DNA from: Streptomyces griseus
Lineage (GTDB): Bacteria > Actinomycetota > Actinomycetes > Streptomycetales > Streptomycetaceae
NCBI RefSeq assembly: GCF_900460065.1
Contig: NZ_UAVD01000006.1
Span: 1 to 64,000, forward strand
DNA length: 64,000 nucleotides
Reading direction: 5' to 3'
Part shown: in pieces, positions 8,602 to 16,924 of the stretch
Position numbering within the stretch: position 1 is the stretch's first letter
How the letters are laid out: each line of letters opens with the position of its first letter
Notes under the pieces: generated by a model
Databases searched by the model: none
What the model saw: the letters and a program-made list of their open reading frames with translations, nothing else
What the model was told of the DNA's origin: nothing
Made by a program: the position numbers and the translations under genes

Positions 8602-9363
8602 TCAGACGCGGATGACCTGGGGCCCCAGCAGGGAGTAGCGCTGGGCCTCGGCCGAGGAGAGCCCCGCGTCGGTGACGATCGCCTCGAAGTCCCCGACGCC
8701 GGCGAACCGGCAGAAGCTCACGGCCCCGAACTTGCTGTGGATCCCGGCGAAGACCCTGCGCCGCGAGCCGCGCAGCGCCTGCGCCTTCACCTCGGCGACG
8801 GCGGGGTCCGGGGTGGTGAGACCGTACTCGCGGGAGATGCCGTTGGCTCCGAGGTACGCCAGGTCGATGACGAAGTCCGCGAGCATCCGGGAGGCCCAGT
8901 GGTCCACGGTCGCCATCGTCGAGCCGCGTACCCGGCCGCCCAGCAGCAGCACCGAGGTCTTCTCGGCCCCGGCGAGGGAGGTGGCGACGGCCAGGGAAGC
9001 GGTGACCACGGTCAGCGGCCGGTCCTGGGGGAGCGCCTCGGCGATGAGCTGCGGGGTGAAGCCCTCGTCGACGAAGACCGTCTCGGCGTCGCCGAGCAGA
9101 TCGGCGGCCGCGGTCGCGATCCGCGACTTCTGCGGGACGTTGCGCGTGGTGCGGACGGCGAGCGTGGTCTCGAAGCCGGCCGACTCCACCGGATAGGCGC
9201 CGCCGTGGGTCCGGCGGACGAGCCCGTGTTCCTCCAGCACGTGCAGATCGCGGCGGACGGTCTCCTTGGCCACCTTGAACAGGTCCGCGAGGGCGTTCAC
9301 CCCGACCGACCCCTCCCGCCGGGCCGTGTCCAGAATTCCCCGACGGCGTTCCTCGGTGTCCAC
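8602..9363 (-). CDS. DeoR-family transcriptional regulator of the sugar/polyol operon
   Basis: A 253-residue DeoR/GlpR-type regulator. The N-terminal helix-turn-helix with the family signature KETVRRDLHVLEEHGLVRRTHGG is followed by a sugar-phosphate isomerase-like sensor domain (FVDEGFTPQLIAEAL, LLLGGRV, YLGANGIS). The GTG at 9363 gives the usual family length; the longer open frame adds 37 atypical residues. It lies just upstream of and in the same direction as the importer operon, so it most likely represses that operon until a phosphorylated sugar binds. Confidence 0.88.
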   Translation of the reverse strand: MDTEERRRGILDTARREGSVGVNALADLFKVAKETVRRDLHVLEEHGLVRRTHGGAYPVESAGFETTLAVRTTRNVPQKSRIATAAADLLGDAETVFVDEGFTPQLIAEALPQDRPLTVVTASLAVATSLAGAEKTSVLLLGGRVRGSTMATVDHWASRMLADFVIDLAYLGANGISREYGLTTPDPAVAEVKAQALRGSRRRVFAGIHSKFGAVSFCRFAGVGDFEAIVTDAGLSSAEAQRYSLLGPQVIRV

Positions 9364-9737
9364 GGCGCACTTCCCTGGTCGCTGCTGGGCCCGTTGCGGG
9401 CGGAGCCCGTCTGTCCGTTCGGGCTCATGTGTCGTTTGTACAAGCTGTCCCGGGGCGACTACCAGCGGCTTCACCAGATCCCCTCAGCCCGAACATGCCC
9501 GTTTGCTTCGGGGTAACAGCGCTGGTCACGCCGGAAGGGGCCGCTGATCCGGTCGCCAGGTCCGCCCGCTTTCCCGTGATGGCCGCCCGAATCGCGCCCG
9601 AAGTGCGGAGCCCCGGCGTCCGCGGCGCCGGGAAGCGACACGCGGAGGTCGGGGCAAGGTGCTGCGAGACGGGGGAAGAAGCGGCGCGCGAACGCCGGGG
9701 CAGGGGTGCGGGGAGGACGGGCGGCGGAGCGGACGGC
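9364..9737. other. Intergenic region between DeoR and Rieske genes
   Basis: About 370 bases with no gene I can support. The DeoR leader contains an imperfect dyad at 9489-9511 (CCGAA, 13 bases, TTCGG), a possible autoregulatory site. The part near 9600-9737 looks like untranslated GC-rich DNA after the convergent end. Confidence 0.4.
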
Positions 9738-10832
9738 TCAGGAGAGGACGGCGCTGTCCTCGCCCTCGCCGCGGTGGGGCCGGGTCACCGCGGTCCTGCC
9801 CGGCGCCTCCGGATAGAACCGCTTGGCCCAGCGCCGGAACGGGCCGATCGGTCCGTCACCGGAGGCCAGCCGGGGCGGCTGCTGGTACTGCTTGTGGTGC
9901 CAGATCGGGAAGTCGGCGGCGGTGAACTCACAACTGGACCGGAAGACGGGGCGGTCCAGCAGCCGCGCGGCGGTGCGGCTGACGAGCCGGGCGAGCCCGG
10001 GCGGCAGCCGGCCCGGCTCGTCGAAGGAGATGCGGTTCAGCTGGCGGAACTGCATCCGGTTGGGGCCGATGGCCGTCGGCATCACCATGGTGCACATCCG
10101 CAGCCCGAAGCGGGGCGTGTGGACGTCGGCGTGCAGGCAGCCGAGTCCGTAGCCGTCGACCTTCACGTCGACGGTGAAGTCGCCCATGAGCGGCGCCGAC
10201 TCGTGGGCCCGCATGGCCACGTGGAACTTCGCGTCGTCGTACGCCACCGGCCCGTCGATCTCGGCCTTGGCCCAGCCGTGCAGGGTGGCGAAGTGCCCGA
10301 GGTCGACCGAGTTCTCGATGACCTCCTGGACGTTGCCCGCCAGCTCCCACGCGGCCGTGCGCGCGGGCCTGTGCCCGATCTCGTGCCACCGCGGGACGGA
10401 CCAGTCCGGATCCCGGCCGTCGTGGTGCCGCCAGACGAAGACGCCCCCGTTCGCCTCCTGGACGGGCAGTTGGGTCAGCGGGGACCGGGGCGGCGGCGTG
10501 CCGTACCCCGTGCGCACGCAACTGCCGTCGGGGCCGAACGAGAAGAAGTGGAAGGGGCAGGTGAGGTCCTCCCCCTCGACCTTCGCCAGACCGAGATGGG
10601 CCCCCAGGTGCGGGCAGTACGGGCGGACGGCCCGCAGCACTCCCGTGGCGGTGCGGTACAGGACGACGTCGCGCCCCGCGAGCGGCCGGGTGAGCACGGT
10701 GCCCGGCCGCAGCTCGTGCGAGAAGGCCAGGGCGGACCAACCGCTCGGATAGGGCAGGGCCGGTGCTCCCGCCGCGTCTGCCGGTGTCGGACCCTCACTG
10801 ATGGTGCGCCCGTACTCACGTACCACTCCCAC
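9738..10832 (-). CDS. Rieske non-heme iron oxygenase
   Basis: A 364-residue oxygenase component. The Rieske [2Fe-2S] ligands are CPHLGAH and CPFHF (about residues 93-116). The mononuclear iron site is ENSVDLGHFATLH, giving the expected Asp-x2-His-x4-His. The motif spacing resembles 3-ketosteroid 9-alpha-hydroxylase and cholesterol 7-desaturase relatives, so a sterol or other hydrophobic substrate is plausible. GTG 10832 has GGAGG seven bases upstream. No dedicated ferredoxin or reductase is adjacent, so electrons must come from proteins encoded elsewhere. Confidence 0.88.
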   Translation of the reverse strand: MGVVREYGRTISEGPTPADAAGAPALPYPSGWSALAFSHELRPGTVLTRPLAGRDVVLYRTATGVLRAVRPYCPHLGAHLGLAKVEGEDLTCPFHFFSFGPDGSCVRTGYGTPPPRSPLTQLPVQEANGGVFVWRHHDGRDPDWSVPRWHEIGHRPARTAAWELAGNVQEVIENSVDLGHFATLHGWAKAEIDGPVAYDDAKFHVAMRAHESAPLMGDFTVDVKVDGYGLGCLHADVHTPRFGLRMCTMVMPTAIGPNRMQFRQLNRISFDEPGRLPPGLARLVSRTAARLLDRPVFRSSCEFTAADFPIWHHKQYQQPPRLASGDGPIGPFRRWAKRFYPEAPGRTAVTRPHRGEGEDSAVLS

Positions 10833-10957
10833 GGCTTCCCCTCCATGATCGGTCGCACGGAGGCTGCCCAGAGCCGCCCCGGGATCCTCCCGACACGCCG
10901 CAACTCACCCGAACGGGGCTACGGGTGCAGCGTGTTGACGGTGGAGGTCCGGGCCGG

Positions 10958-11857
10958 TCAGAGCTCGTCGCCGAAGGCCTCGGCCAGCTCACGCCACGCG
11001 GCCCGCGGCAGGCCCGAGCCGCCCTCGTCGGCGGTGAGCACCTGCAACGCGACATGGTCGGCGCCGGCGTCGAGGTACTCCCGGGTCCGGCTCCTCACCT
11101 GCCCGGCGTCGCCCAGCGCGAAGAGGGCGTCGAGCAGACGGGCGCTGCCGCCGCCGTCGAAGTCGCCCTCCGTGAACCCCAGGCGCAGCAGGTTGTCGGT
11201 GTAGTTGGGCAGCCGCAGATACATCCCCAGCATCGTCCGCGCGGTCGCGCGGGCCCGGTCGAGGTCGGTGTCCAGCACCACCGTCAGCTCCGGGGCGAGC
11301 AGCGCGTCGGGGCCGAGCGCCTCACGGGCCTCGGCGGTGTGCTCGGTGGTGACGAGATAGGGGTGCGCCCCCAGCGAACGGCCGGCCGCGAGCTTCAGCA
11401 TCCTCGAACCGAGAGCCGCCAGGACCCGGTGGCCGGGGCCCACGGACGGTTCGGCGGCGTCGAGCGCGTCGAGATACGACACCATCGCGCTGTACGGCTT
11501 CGCGTACTGCGGCACCATCGGGCCGTGGCTGACGCCGAGACCGAGGACGAAGCGACCGCGCGCCGCCGGATCGATCGCGGCGACCGCTGCCGCGGTCTCC
11601 TCGGCCGTGTGGTTCCAGATGGACAGGATGCCGGTGGCCACCGTGACCGACCGGGTGGCGGCCACGACGGCCGCCGCGTCCTCGGGCGTCGGACTGCCCC
11701 CGATCCAGACGGTGCCGTACCCCAGTTCTTCGAGTTCGGCGAGCGCCTCCGCGATCGCCTTCCCGCCCGCGTCGTCCACCCGCGAGGTGTGCAGCGCGCC
11801 GCTCCAGACACCCACGCGCCCGAATGTCCTGCCCGTTCCGGAAATCTCAGAAGTCAT
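10958..11857 (-). CDS. LLM-class F420-dependent oxidoreductase
   Basis: A 299-residue luciferase-like TIM-barrel protein (RVGVWSGALHT start, GYGTVWIGGS, RGRFVLGLGVSHG). These features fit the actinobacterial F420-dependent LLM group, where coenzyme F420 carries hydride to or from a hydroxyl, ketone or C=C bond. The ATG at 11857 gives a normal N-terminus. It lies just upstream of the Rieske gene on the same strand with a 125-base gap, so co-transcription is possible but not certain. The substrate is unknown. Confidence 0.85.
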   Translation of the reverse strand: MTSEISGTGRTFGRVGVWSGALHTSRVDDAGGKAIAEALAELEELGYGTVWIGGSPTPEDAAAVVAATRSVTVATGILSIWNHTAEETAAAVAAIDPAARGRFVLGLGVSHGPMVPQYAKPYSAMVSYLDALDAAEPSVGPGHRVLAALGSRMLKLAAGRSLGAHPYLVTTEHTAEAREALGPDALLAPELTVVLDTDLDRARATARTMLGMYLRLPNYTDNLLRLGFTEGDFDGGGSARLLDALFALGDAGQVRSRTREYLDAGADHVALQVLTADEGGSGLPRAAWRELAEAFGDEL

Positions 11858-11984
11858 GGTGGGATCAACAACGGCCCGGCCCGGCTATTCCTGTCCGGGC
11901 CAAGACTCCTCCGTCCGGGGGCGCCGGGCGGGGGACGGACGACGGCGGGGGCACCGGGCACGGCACGGGACGGCGGCGGGGGCG

Positions 11985-13208
11985 TCAGGGCGTCGGCGGC
12001 GTCCGCCGGTCCTCCGGGACGTCCTTCATGAACACGACTCCGTCGACGCGGGCCAGGTGCGCCGGGTCGAGGGGGGCGTAACCGAAGTACGGGGACGTGC
12101 GCGGGACGGGGCCCGGGGCGCCGAGGACGGCGGCCAGTTCGGCGGCGTCCACCAGGCACGACTCCTCCGGGAGGGCGTACAGGGCCCCTTCGAGGGTCTC
12201 CGGCGGCGGAACGCCGACCCCCTGGTGCCTCAGGGTGCCGAAGGCGGTGGCCAGGAAGCCGTAGCCCTCGCCCAGGCGGGCCTCGGCGACCGCGCCCGCG
12301 CTCCACCACTCCAGCCGTCGGCCGCCCATCAGCAGGGAACTGATGTCACGCTGGAGATGGCCGTTGTGGGCGTGCGCCAGGACGGGCCCCCGCTCGGCGA
12401 GCGCGAGGAGGTTGCCGGCCATCATCTGGTCCCGCAGGCCGGTGAGGCGTGCCAGGCGGCTCGGTGAGGTGTCCGCCATCCAGTAGTGGTACCGCAGCAG
12501 TCCCGATGCGGCCCGGGCGTACATCAGCGCCCGGTCGAAGGCGTCCCGCGAGGCCACCGCGATCAGGTGCGGCGTCCACGCGTCGAGCAGCGCGCCCAGG
12601 TCGTCGGCGAGCAGGCGAAGCCGCCCGGCCTCGGCCGACCGCCCGAAGGACGCGGACGGGTCCAGCATCGCCGCCGTGTCGGTCCACCGGTCGTCGGCGC
12701 CGAGGAGGCGGTCGAGCGTCCCGGCGGTGCAGGGGAGCAGATCCGGGTCCACGTGGTCGCCGAGAAAGCGGTGCAGCGAGGTGAGGGCCTCGCGCGGGCT
12801 CGCGGCGTACGCCATCTCCAGCGGGCCGTCGAAGCCGGCGAAGCGGACCCGGTCACCGGAGGGCCGCCCTTCGTTGAACGCGCGCATCCAGTCGACGAGT
12901 TCACGGTTGGCGGCCGATGCGCCGAAGCCATGGCTGAACCCCCGCCCCATCGCCTCGTCGAGGGTGCCCGAGCCCGTGGTCACGTAGGAGTCCACCAGCA
13001 GTCCCGCCACACTGTCGCTCTCGATGGCGATGGTGCGGTACCCCTCCCGTTCGACGAGCTGCCGGAAGAGGGCGTTGCGCAGCAGGAGAGGGGCGTCCAC
13101 CCCGTGGGTGGGCTCGCCCAGAGCGAGCACTCGGGGCGGGGAGGCGAACAGCCTCATGACGCCGGCCGCGTCGACGGCGTGGGCGATGTCCTTGATGTCG
13201 TTGGCCAT
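11985..13208 (-). CDS. Erythromycin esterase family protein
   Basis: A 407-residue member of the erythromycin-esterase/succinoglycan-biosynthesis family. Characteristic motifs are LALGEPTHG with its Glu and His near the N-terminus, IAIESDSVAG, and AHNGHLQRD, which carries the conserved active-site His. Family members open macrolide lactones by hydrolysis, but many have other unknown substrates. The ATG at 13208 is preferred over an upstream TTG-type start at 13268 because that would overlap the divergent MerR gene. A near-adjacent palindrome in the shared promoter suggests control by that regulator, consistent with an inducible detoxification gene. Confidence 0.85.
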   Translation of the reverse strand: MANDIKDIAHAVDAAGVMRLFASPPRVLALGEPTHGVDAPLLLRNALFRQLVEREGYRTIAIESDSVAGLLVDSYVTTGSGTLDEAMGRGFSHGFGASAANRELVDWMRAFNEGRPSGDRVRFAGFDGPLEMAYAASPREALTSLHRFLGDHVDPDLLPCTAGTLDRLLGADDRWTDTAAMLDPSASFGRSAEAGRLRLLADDLGALLDAWTPHLIAVASRDAFDRALMYARAASGLLRYHYWMADTSPSRLARLTGLRDQMMAGNLLALAERGPVLAHAHNGHLQRDISSLLMGGRRLEWWSAGAVAEARLGEGYGFLATAFGTLRHQGVGVPPPETLEGALYALPEESCLVDAAELAAVLGAPGPVPRTSPYFGYAPLDPAHLARVDGVVFMKDVPEDRRTPPTP

Positions 13209-13232
13209 GGGTTCAACCGTATCGTTGAACCC
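13209..13232. promoter_or_regulatory. Candidate operator between erythromycin esterase and MerR genes
   Basis: GGGTTCAAC at 13209-13217 and its exact reverse complement at 13224-13232 are separated by six bases. The left arm touches the esterase start codon, and the MerR gene starts 34 bases to the right. A site here could shut both divergent genes. Confidence 0.6.
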
Positions 13233-13266
13233 TCGGTGGAAACTTTTACGCGATAACGTGGGAAGC

Positions 13267-14007
13267 ATGGGGAAGAACCCTCAAACAGCAGGTCGGCTGC
13301 GGCCCGTCGATCTGGCCCGTGGGCACGGACTGTCGACCCAGGCCGTCAGGAACTACGAGGCCTCGGGGATCCTCCCGGCCGCCGACCGCACCCCCCACGG
13401 CTACCGCACCTACGCGCCGCTGCACGCGCTCGCCCTCGCGGCGTTCCTCGCACTGGTCCCCGGGCACGGGCACGGGACCGCGGCGTCGATCATGCGGGCG
13501 GTGAACAGGGGGGATGAGGAGGAGGCGTTCCGCCTCGTGGACGAGAGCCACGCCCAGCTCCTGGAGGACCGGCGCACGCTGCGCGCGGTCGAGAGGGCCC
13601 TGGGCGATCTGGGTCCCGACGGCGTGCCCGCCCCCGACGGATCGGCGGGCGCCGGAGGGATGTTCGTGGGGCCGCTGGCCGGGAAGCTGGGCATCAGGCC
13701 CGCCACCCTGCGGAAGTGGGAACGCGCCGGTCTCGTGAGCCCGGGCCGCGACCCGCGGACCGGCTACCGGGTGTACGCCGAGGCCGACGTGCGGGACGCC
13801 GGACTGGCCCACCAGCTCAGGCGGGGCGGCTACGGACTCGACCAGATCGCACCGTTGATCGCCCGGCTCCGGGCGGCCGGCGGTCCGGAGCCGCTGGCGA
13901 CCGCCCTGCGTGACTGGCACGCCCGGCTGGCCGCCCGGGGGAGGGCGATGCTGGCCGGAGCCGCCGAGCTGGACGCCTACCTCCGCCACGGCCAGGACGG
14001 CCCCTGA
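13267..14007 (+). CDS. MerR-type regulator with two HTH domains (TioE-like)
   Basis: A 246-residue regulator containing two MerR-type winged helices. The first spans about 12-80 (LARGHGLSTQAVRNYEASGILP, TPHGYRTY). The second spans about 134-200 (LAGKLGIRPATLRKWERAGLV, GYRVYAEADV). Tandem MerR domains without a separate long coiled coil match the TioE-type regulators of Streptomyces, named after the thiocoraline cluster. The ATG at 13267 gives the family N-terminus MGKNPQTAGRLRP. It is divergent from the erythromycin esterase and shares a short palindromic promoter with it, so it probably senses the drug-like substrate. Confidence 0.85.
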   Translation: MGKNPQTAGRLRPVDLARGHGLSTQAVRNYEASGILPAADRTPHGYRTYAPLHALALAAFLALVPGHGHGTAASIMRAVNRGDEEEAFRLVDESHAQLLEDRRTLRAVERALGDLGPDGVPAPDGSAGAGGMFVGPLAGKLGIRPATLRKWERAGLVSPGRDPRTGYRVYAEADVRDAGLAHQLRRGGYGLDQIAPLIARLRAAGGPEPLATALRDWHARLAARGRAMLAGAAELDAYLRHGQDGP

Positions 14008-14066
14008 CGGAGCGACAGCCGCCCGCCGGCTCCCCCGGCGGGCGGGGGGGCCCGCACCGGTCACCG

Positions 14067-15725
14067 TCAGGCCGGCAGCCGCCCCAGCAGTGCCCCGAAG
14101 TCCGTCCCCGCGGGAAGCGTGCCGAAGGCGAGCCCCTGGTCGCCGGCGAGGCGGGACGCGCAGAACGCGTCGGCCACCGCCGTCGGCGCGTGGCGCACCA
14201 GCAGCGAGCCCTGGAGCACGAGAGCGGCCCGTTCGACGACCCGGCGGGCCCGGAGCTGCGCGTCCTCCGCGCGCGCCAGTTCGGTCCGCAGCTCGCGCCG
14301 GGCCGCGTCGAGGCGCGCGTCCGCCCCGGCCGCCGCCTCGGTCTCGGCGTGAAAGGCCTCCAGCGACGCGGGCTCCCTGGTCAACGCCCGCAGCATGTCG
14401 AGGGCGTTGACGTTGCCGGAGCCCTCCCAGATGCCGTTGAGCGGGGCCTCGCGGTACAGGCGCGGCATGCCGGACGCCTCGTCGTACCCATTGCCGCCGA
14501 GGCACTCCAGGGCCTCGGCCACCGCCATCGGCTGCCGCTTGCACACCCAGTACTTGCCGATGGCCGTCGCCAAACGCAGGAACGCCCGCTCCCCGTCGTC
14601 GCCCCGGTGGGCGCGGTCGGCTGCCCCGGCGAGGCGCAGGGCCAGGGTCGTGGCGGCCTCGGACTCCAGGGACAGGTCCGCCAGGACGTTCCGCATCAGG
14701 GGCTGGTCGACCAGCCGGGCGCCGAACACCGAGCGGTGGCGTGCGTGGTGGGCCGCCTGCGCGAGCGCCGCGCGGATACCGGCGGCCGAACCGAGCACGC
14801 AGTCGAGCCGCGTCATCGTCACCATGTCGATGATGGTGCGCACCCCCTTGCCCTCGTCACCGACGAGCCAGGCCACGGTGTCGTCGAACTCGGGCTCGCT
14901 GGACGCGTTGGAGCGGTTGCCGAGCTTGTCCTTGAGCCGCTGGATGCGGAACGTGTTCCGGCTCCCGTCCGCCAGCACGCGCGGCACCAGGAAGCACGAC
15001 AGACCGCCGGGCGACTGGGCGAGCACCAGGAAGAGGTCGTTCATCGGCGCGCTGGTGAACCACTTGTGCCCGCGCAGCCGCCAGGTGCCGTCGGCCCGTT
15101 CGACGGCGGCCGTGGTGTTGGCGCGCACATCGGTGCCGCCCTGCTTCTCCGTCATCCCCATCCCGGCGAGCAGGCCCCGCTTGGCGGTGGGGGCGCTCAG
15201 CCCCGGCTCGTACGCACGGTTCGTCAGAAGTGGCTCGTAAGTCTTGGCGAGGTCGGGGGAGCGGCGCAGCGCCGGGACGACGGCGTACGTCATCGACACC
15301 GGACACAGGTGACCCTGCTCCAGCATCGTGGCCAGCATGAAGCCGCCGGCCCGGGCGACATGCGCCCCGGGGCGTTCGTCGGCCCACGCGGCGCCCGCCA
15401 GCCCCGCCCGCACCGAGGCTTCCATCAGGGAGTGGTAGGCCGGGTGGAACTCGACCTCGTCGATCCGGTGGCCGAAACGGTCGTGGGTGCGCAGCTCCGG
15501 CTCGTGGCGGTTGGCCTGGTCGGCCCAGTGCTGCGCCTCCTCACTGCCGACGTACCGGCCGAAGCGGTGCAGCTCGTCCACGTGCCACGCGGCGCCCTCG
15601 CGGCGTATCCCTTCGAGCAGCACGGCGTCGTCGGCGGCGTCGTGCCCGGTGAGCGGGGGCGGCTGGTTCGTCACCTCGTGCGTCACGGCGGTGGGACGGC
15701 TGTGCGGTGCGACGGGCGTGGACAT
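14067..15725 (-). CDS. AidB-like acyl-CoA dehydrogenase family flavoprotein
   Basis: A 552-residue flavoprotein of the acyl-CoA dehydrogenase superfamily in the long AidB-type version. MTEKQGGTDVRANTT is the FAD-contact region, and the GGNGYDEASGMPRLYREAPLNGIWEGSGN segment is distinctive for AidB, which protects DNA during alkylation stress in E. coli. The ATG at 15725 has GGAGGAG immediately upstream. A TetR gene lies just upstream on the same strand with its own operator, so the pair may form one regulon. Whether it acts on DNA protection or on a branched acyl-CoA cannot be told from sequence. Confidence 0.87.
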   Translation of the reverse strand: MSTPVAPHSRPTAVTHEVTNQPPPLTGHDAADDAVLLEGIRREGAAWHVDELHRFGRYVGSEEAQHWADQANRHEPELRTHDRFGHRIDEVEFHPAYHSLMEASVRAGLAGAAWADERPGAHVARAGGFMLATMLEQGHLCPVSMTYAVVPALRRSPDLAKTYEPLLTNRAYEPGLSAPTAKRGLLAGMGMTEKQGGTDVRANTTAAVERADGTWRLRGHKWFTSAPMNDLFLVLAQSPGGLSCFLVPRVLADGSRNTFRIQRLKDKLGNRSNASSEPEFDDTVAWLVGDEGKGVRTIIDMVTMTRLDCVLGSAAGIRAALAQAAHHARHRSVFGARLVDQPLMRNVLADLSLESEAATTLALRLAGAADRAHRGDDGERAFLRLATAIGKYWVCKRQPMAVAEALECLGGNGYDEASGMPRLYREAPLNGIWEGSGNVNALDMLRALTREPASLEAFHAETEAAAGADARLDAARRELRTELARAEDAQLRARRVVERAALVLQGSLLVRHAPTAVADAFCASRLAGDQGLAFGTLPAGTDFGALLGRLPA

Positions 15726-15829
15726 CGGTTCTCCTCCGGGGGACGGGCGGCGGGGCGGGAGCGGTGCGAACGGCACACGAGGCAGGGGGAACGAGGGGGC
15801 GCGGCCCGGTCCGGGGCGCCGCGCCGGGG

Positions 15830-16435
15830 TCAGGGGACCGCGCCCGCGCAGCGCAGGGCCACGGCGGTGAGGCGGGTGACGAGCCGCTCGGTGTCGTACG
15901 CGGCCGAGGTGCTCAGCGGGTACACGAGGACCTCGCCGACGGCGCCGGTCAGCGCCGCGGCGGTGATCTCCGCGTCCTGGTCCGGCAGCAGGCCCCCGGC
16001 CACCCCCTCGCCGATCACCGCGGCGAACAGCGCCCGGTAGCCGCGCCGGAAGGCGAGGCGCTCCGCCCCGACCGCGGGTTCGACGGGCGCCGCGAGCAGC
16101 GCGTACGCCAGGCCGTGGTTCTCCAGGGCGCGGCGGGCGAACACCTCCACCCCCCGGCGCAACCGCTCGGCGGGGTCCCCGTCGCCCTCCAGCACCTCAC
16201 CCAGTACGTCCACCTCGCGCTGTGCGGCGCGCCGGAAGACCTCCACGGCCAGCGCGGACTTGGACGAGAAGTGCTGGTAGACCGAGCCGGCGGCGATCCC
16301 GGCCGCGTCGGCGACAGCGGTCACGGACGCCTGCGCCCAGCCGACCTCGGCCACGACCTCGGTGGCGCGGGCGACGAGATGCTCCCGGGCGGCTTCGAGC
16401 CGGCGCAGCTCGGCGGGTGTCTTGCGGTAGGCCAT
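15830..16435 (-). CDS. TetR-family transcriptional regulator
   Basis: A 201-residue regulator with a classical N-terminal TetR helix-turn-helix (ATEVVAEVGWAQASVTAVADAAGIAAGSVYQHFSSK region, residues about 24-57) and a helical ligand domain. ATG 16435 is directly followed upstream by a 21-base dyad; an in-frame ATG at 16471 would put that dyad inside the gene, so the shorter start, possibly leaderless, is preferred. It lies 100 bases upstream of the AidB-like gene on the same strand and is divergent from the PadR gene. Confidence 0.85.
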   Translation of the reverse strand: MAYRKTPAELRRLEAAREHLVARATEVVAEVGWAQASVTAVADAAGIAAGSVYQHFSSKSALAVEVFRRAAQREVDVLGEVLEGDGDPAERLRRGVEVFARRALENHGLAYALLAAPVEPAVGAERLAFRRGYRALFAAVIGEGVAGGLLPDQDAEITAAALTGAVGEVLVYPLSTSAAYDTERLVTRLTAVALRCAGAVP

Positions 16436-16456
16436 GAATGAAGTGAACCACCATTC
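16436..16456. promoter_or_regulatory. Candidate TetR operator
   Basis: GAATG at 16436-16440 and CATTC at 16452-16456 form the ends of a 21-base imperfect dyad touching the TetR start codon. Position and form fit an autoregulatory TetR site. Confidence 0.5.
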
Positions 16457-16530
16457 AGAGTTTGATGCCATGGCCCCGCCCCCCCCGGGCGGCCGAGGGG
16501 GAGGGGCCCGCTGCCGAAGGATCATGCCCC

Positions 16531-16544
16531 GCAAGGTATCTTGC
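16531..16544. promoter_or_regulatory. Candidate PadR operator
   Basis: GCAAG at 16531-16535 and CTTGC at 16540-16544 flank GTAT, six bases before the PadR start codon. PadR-DUF1700 pairs are commonly autoregulated from such short dyads overlapping the promoter. Confidence 0.5.
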
Positions 16545-16549
16545 ATCGC

Positions 16550-16924
16550 ATGGAACCAGGTGATGCAGGCAAACAGGCGCGGGCGGCCGCCCAGCTGCGC
16601 AAGGGCGTCCTGGAGTACTGCGTACTCGCCCTGATGCGGGACCGCCCCCGCTACGGCGTGGAACTCCTGCACGCCCTTGAGGAGTCCGGTGCCCTGGCCA
16701 CCAGCCAGGGCACCGTCTACCCGCTGCTCTCCCGGCTCCGCCGCGACGACCTGGTCACCACCACCTGGCAGGAGTCCGACTCCGGGCCGCCCCGCCGCTA
16801 CTACGCGCTCACCGAAGGGGGGCGTGCGGCACTCGACGAATTCGCCCATGTCTGGCCCGGCTTCCGGGACGCCGTCGACGCCTTCCTCGCCACCCCCCGC
16901 ACCTCCAACGGAGAATCCGCATGA
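16550..16924 (+). CDS. PadR-family transcriptional regulator
   Basis: A 124-residue winged-helix repressor. The family core is clear: LRKGVLEYCVLALMRDRPRYGVELLHALEE, then TVYPLLSRLRRDDLVTTTW and RRYYALTEGGRAAL. The ATG at 16550 is chosen; one upstream ATG at 16541 would overlap the palindrome. Its stop codon overlaps the start of the DUF1700 gene in an ATGA, so the two are coupled. Such pairs form a small membrane-linked regulatory unit in which PadR represses its own operon. Confidence 0.9.
   Translation: MEPGDAGKQARAAAQLRKGVLEYCVLALMRDRPRYGVELLHALEESGALATSQGTVYPLLSRLRRDDLVTTTWQESDSGPPRRYYALTEGGRAALDEFAHVWPGFRDAVDAFLATPRTSNGESA

Noticed and set aside
6131..9370. 1079-residue open frame spanning permease, binding protein and DeoR genes
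   Set aside because: Only the first 319 residues before ATG 7090 encode the permease; the rest is a shadow of other genes with better starts and motifs.
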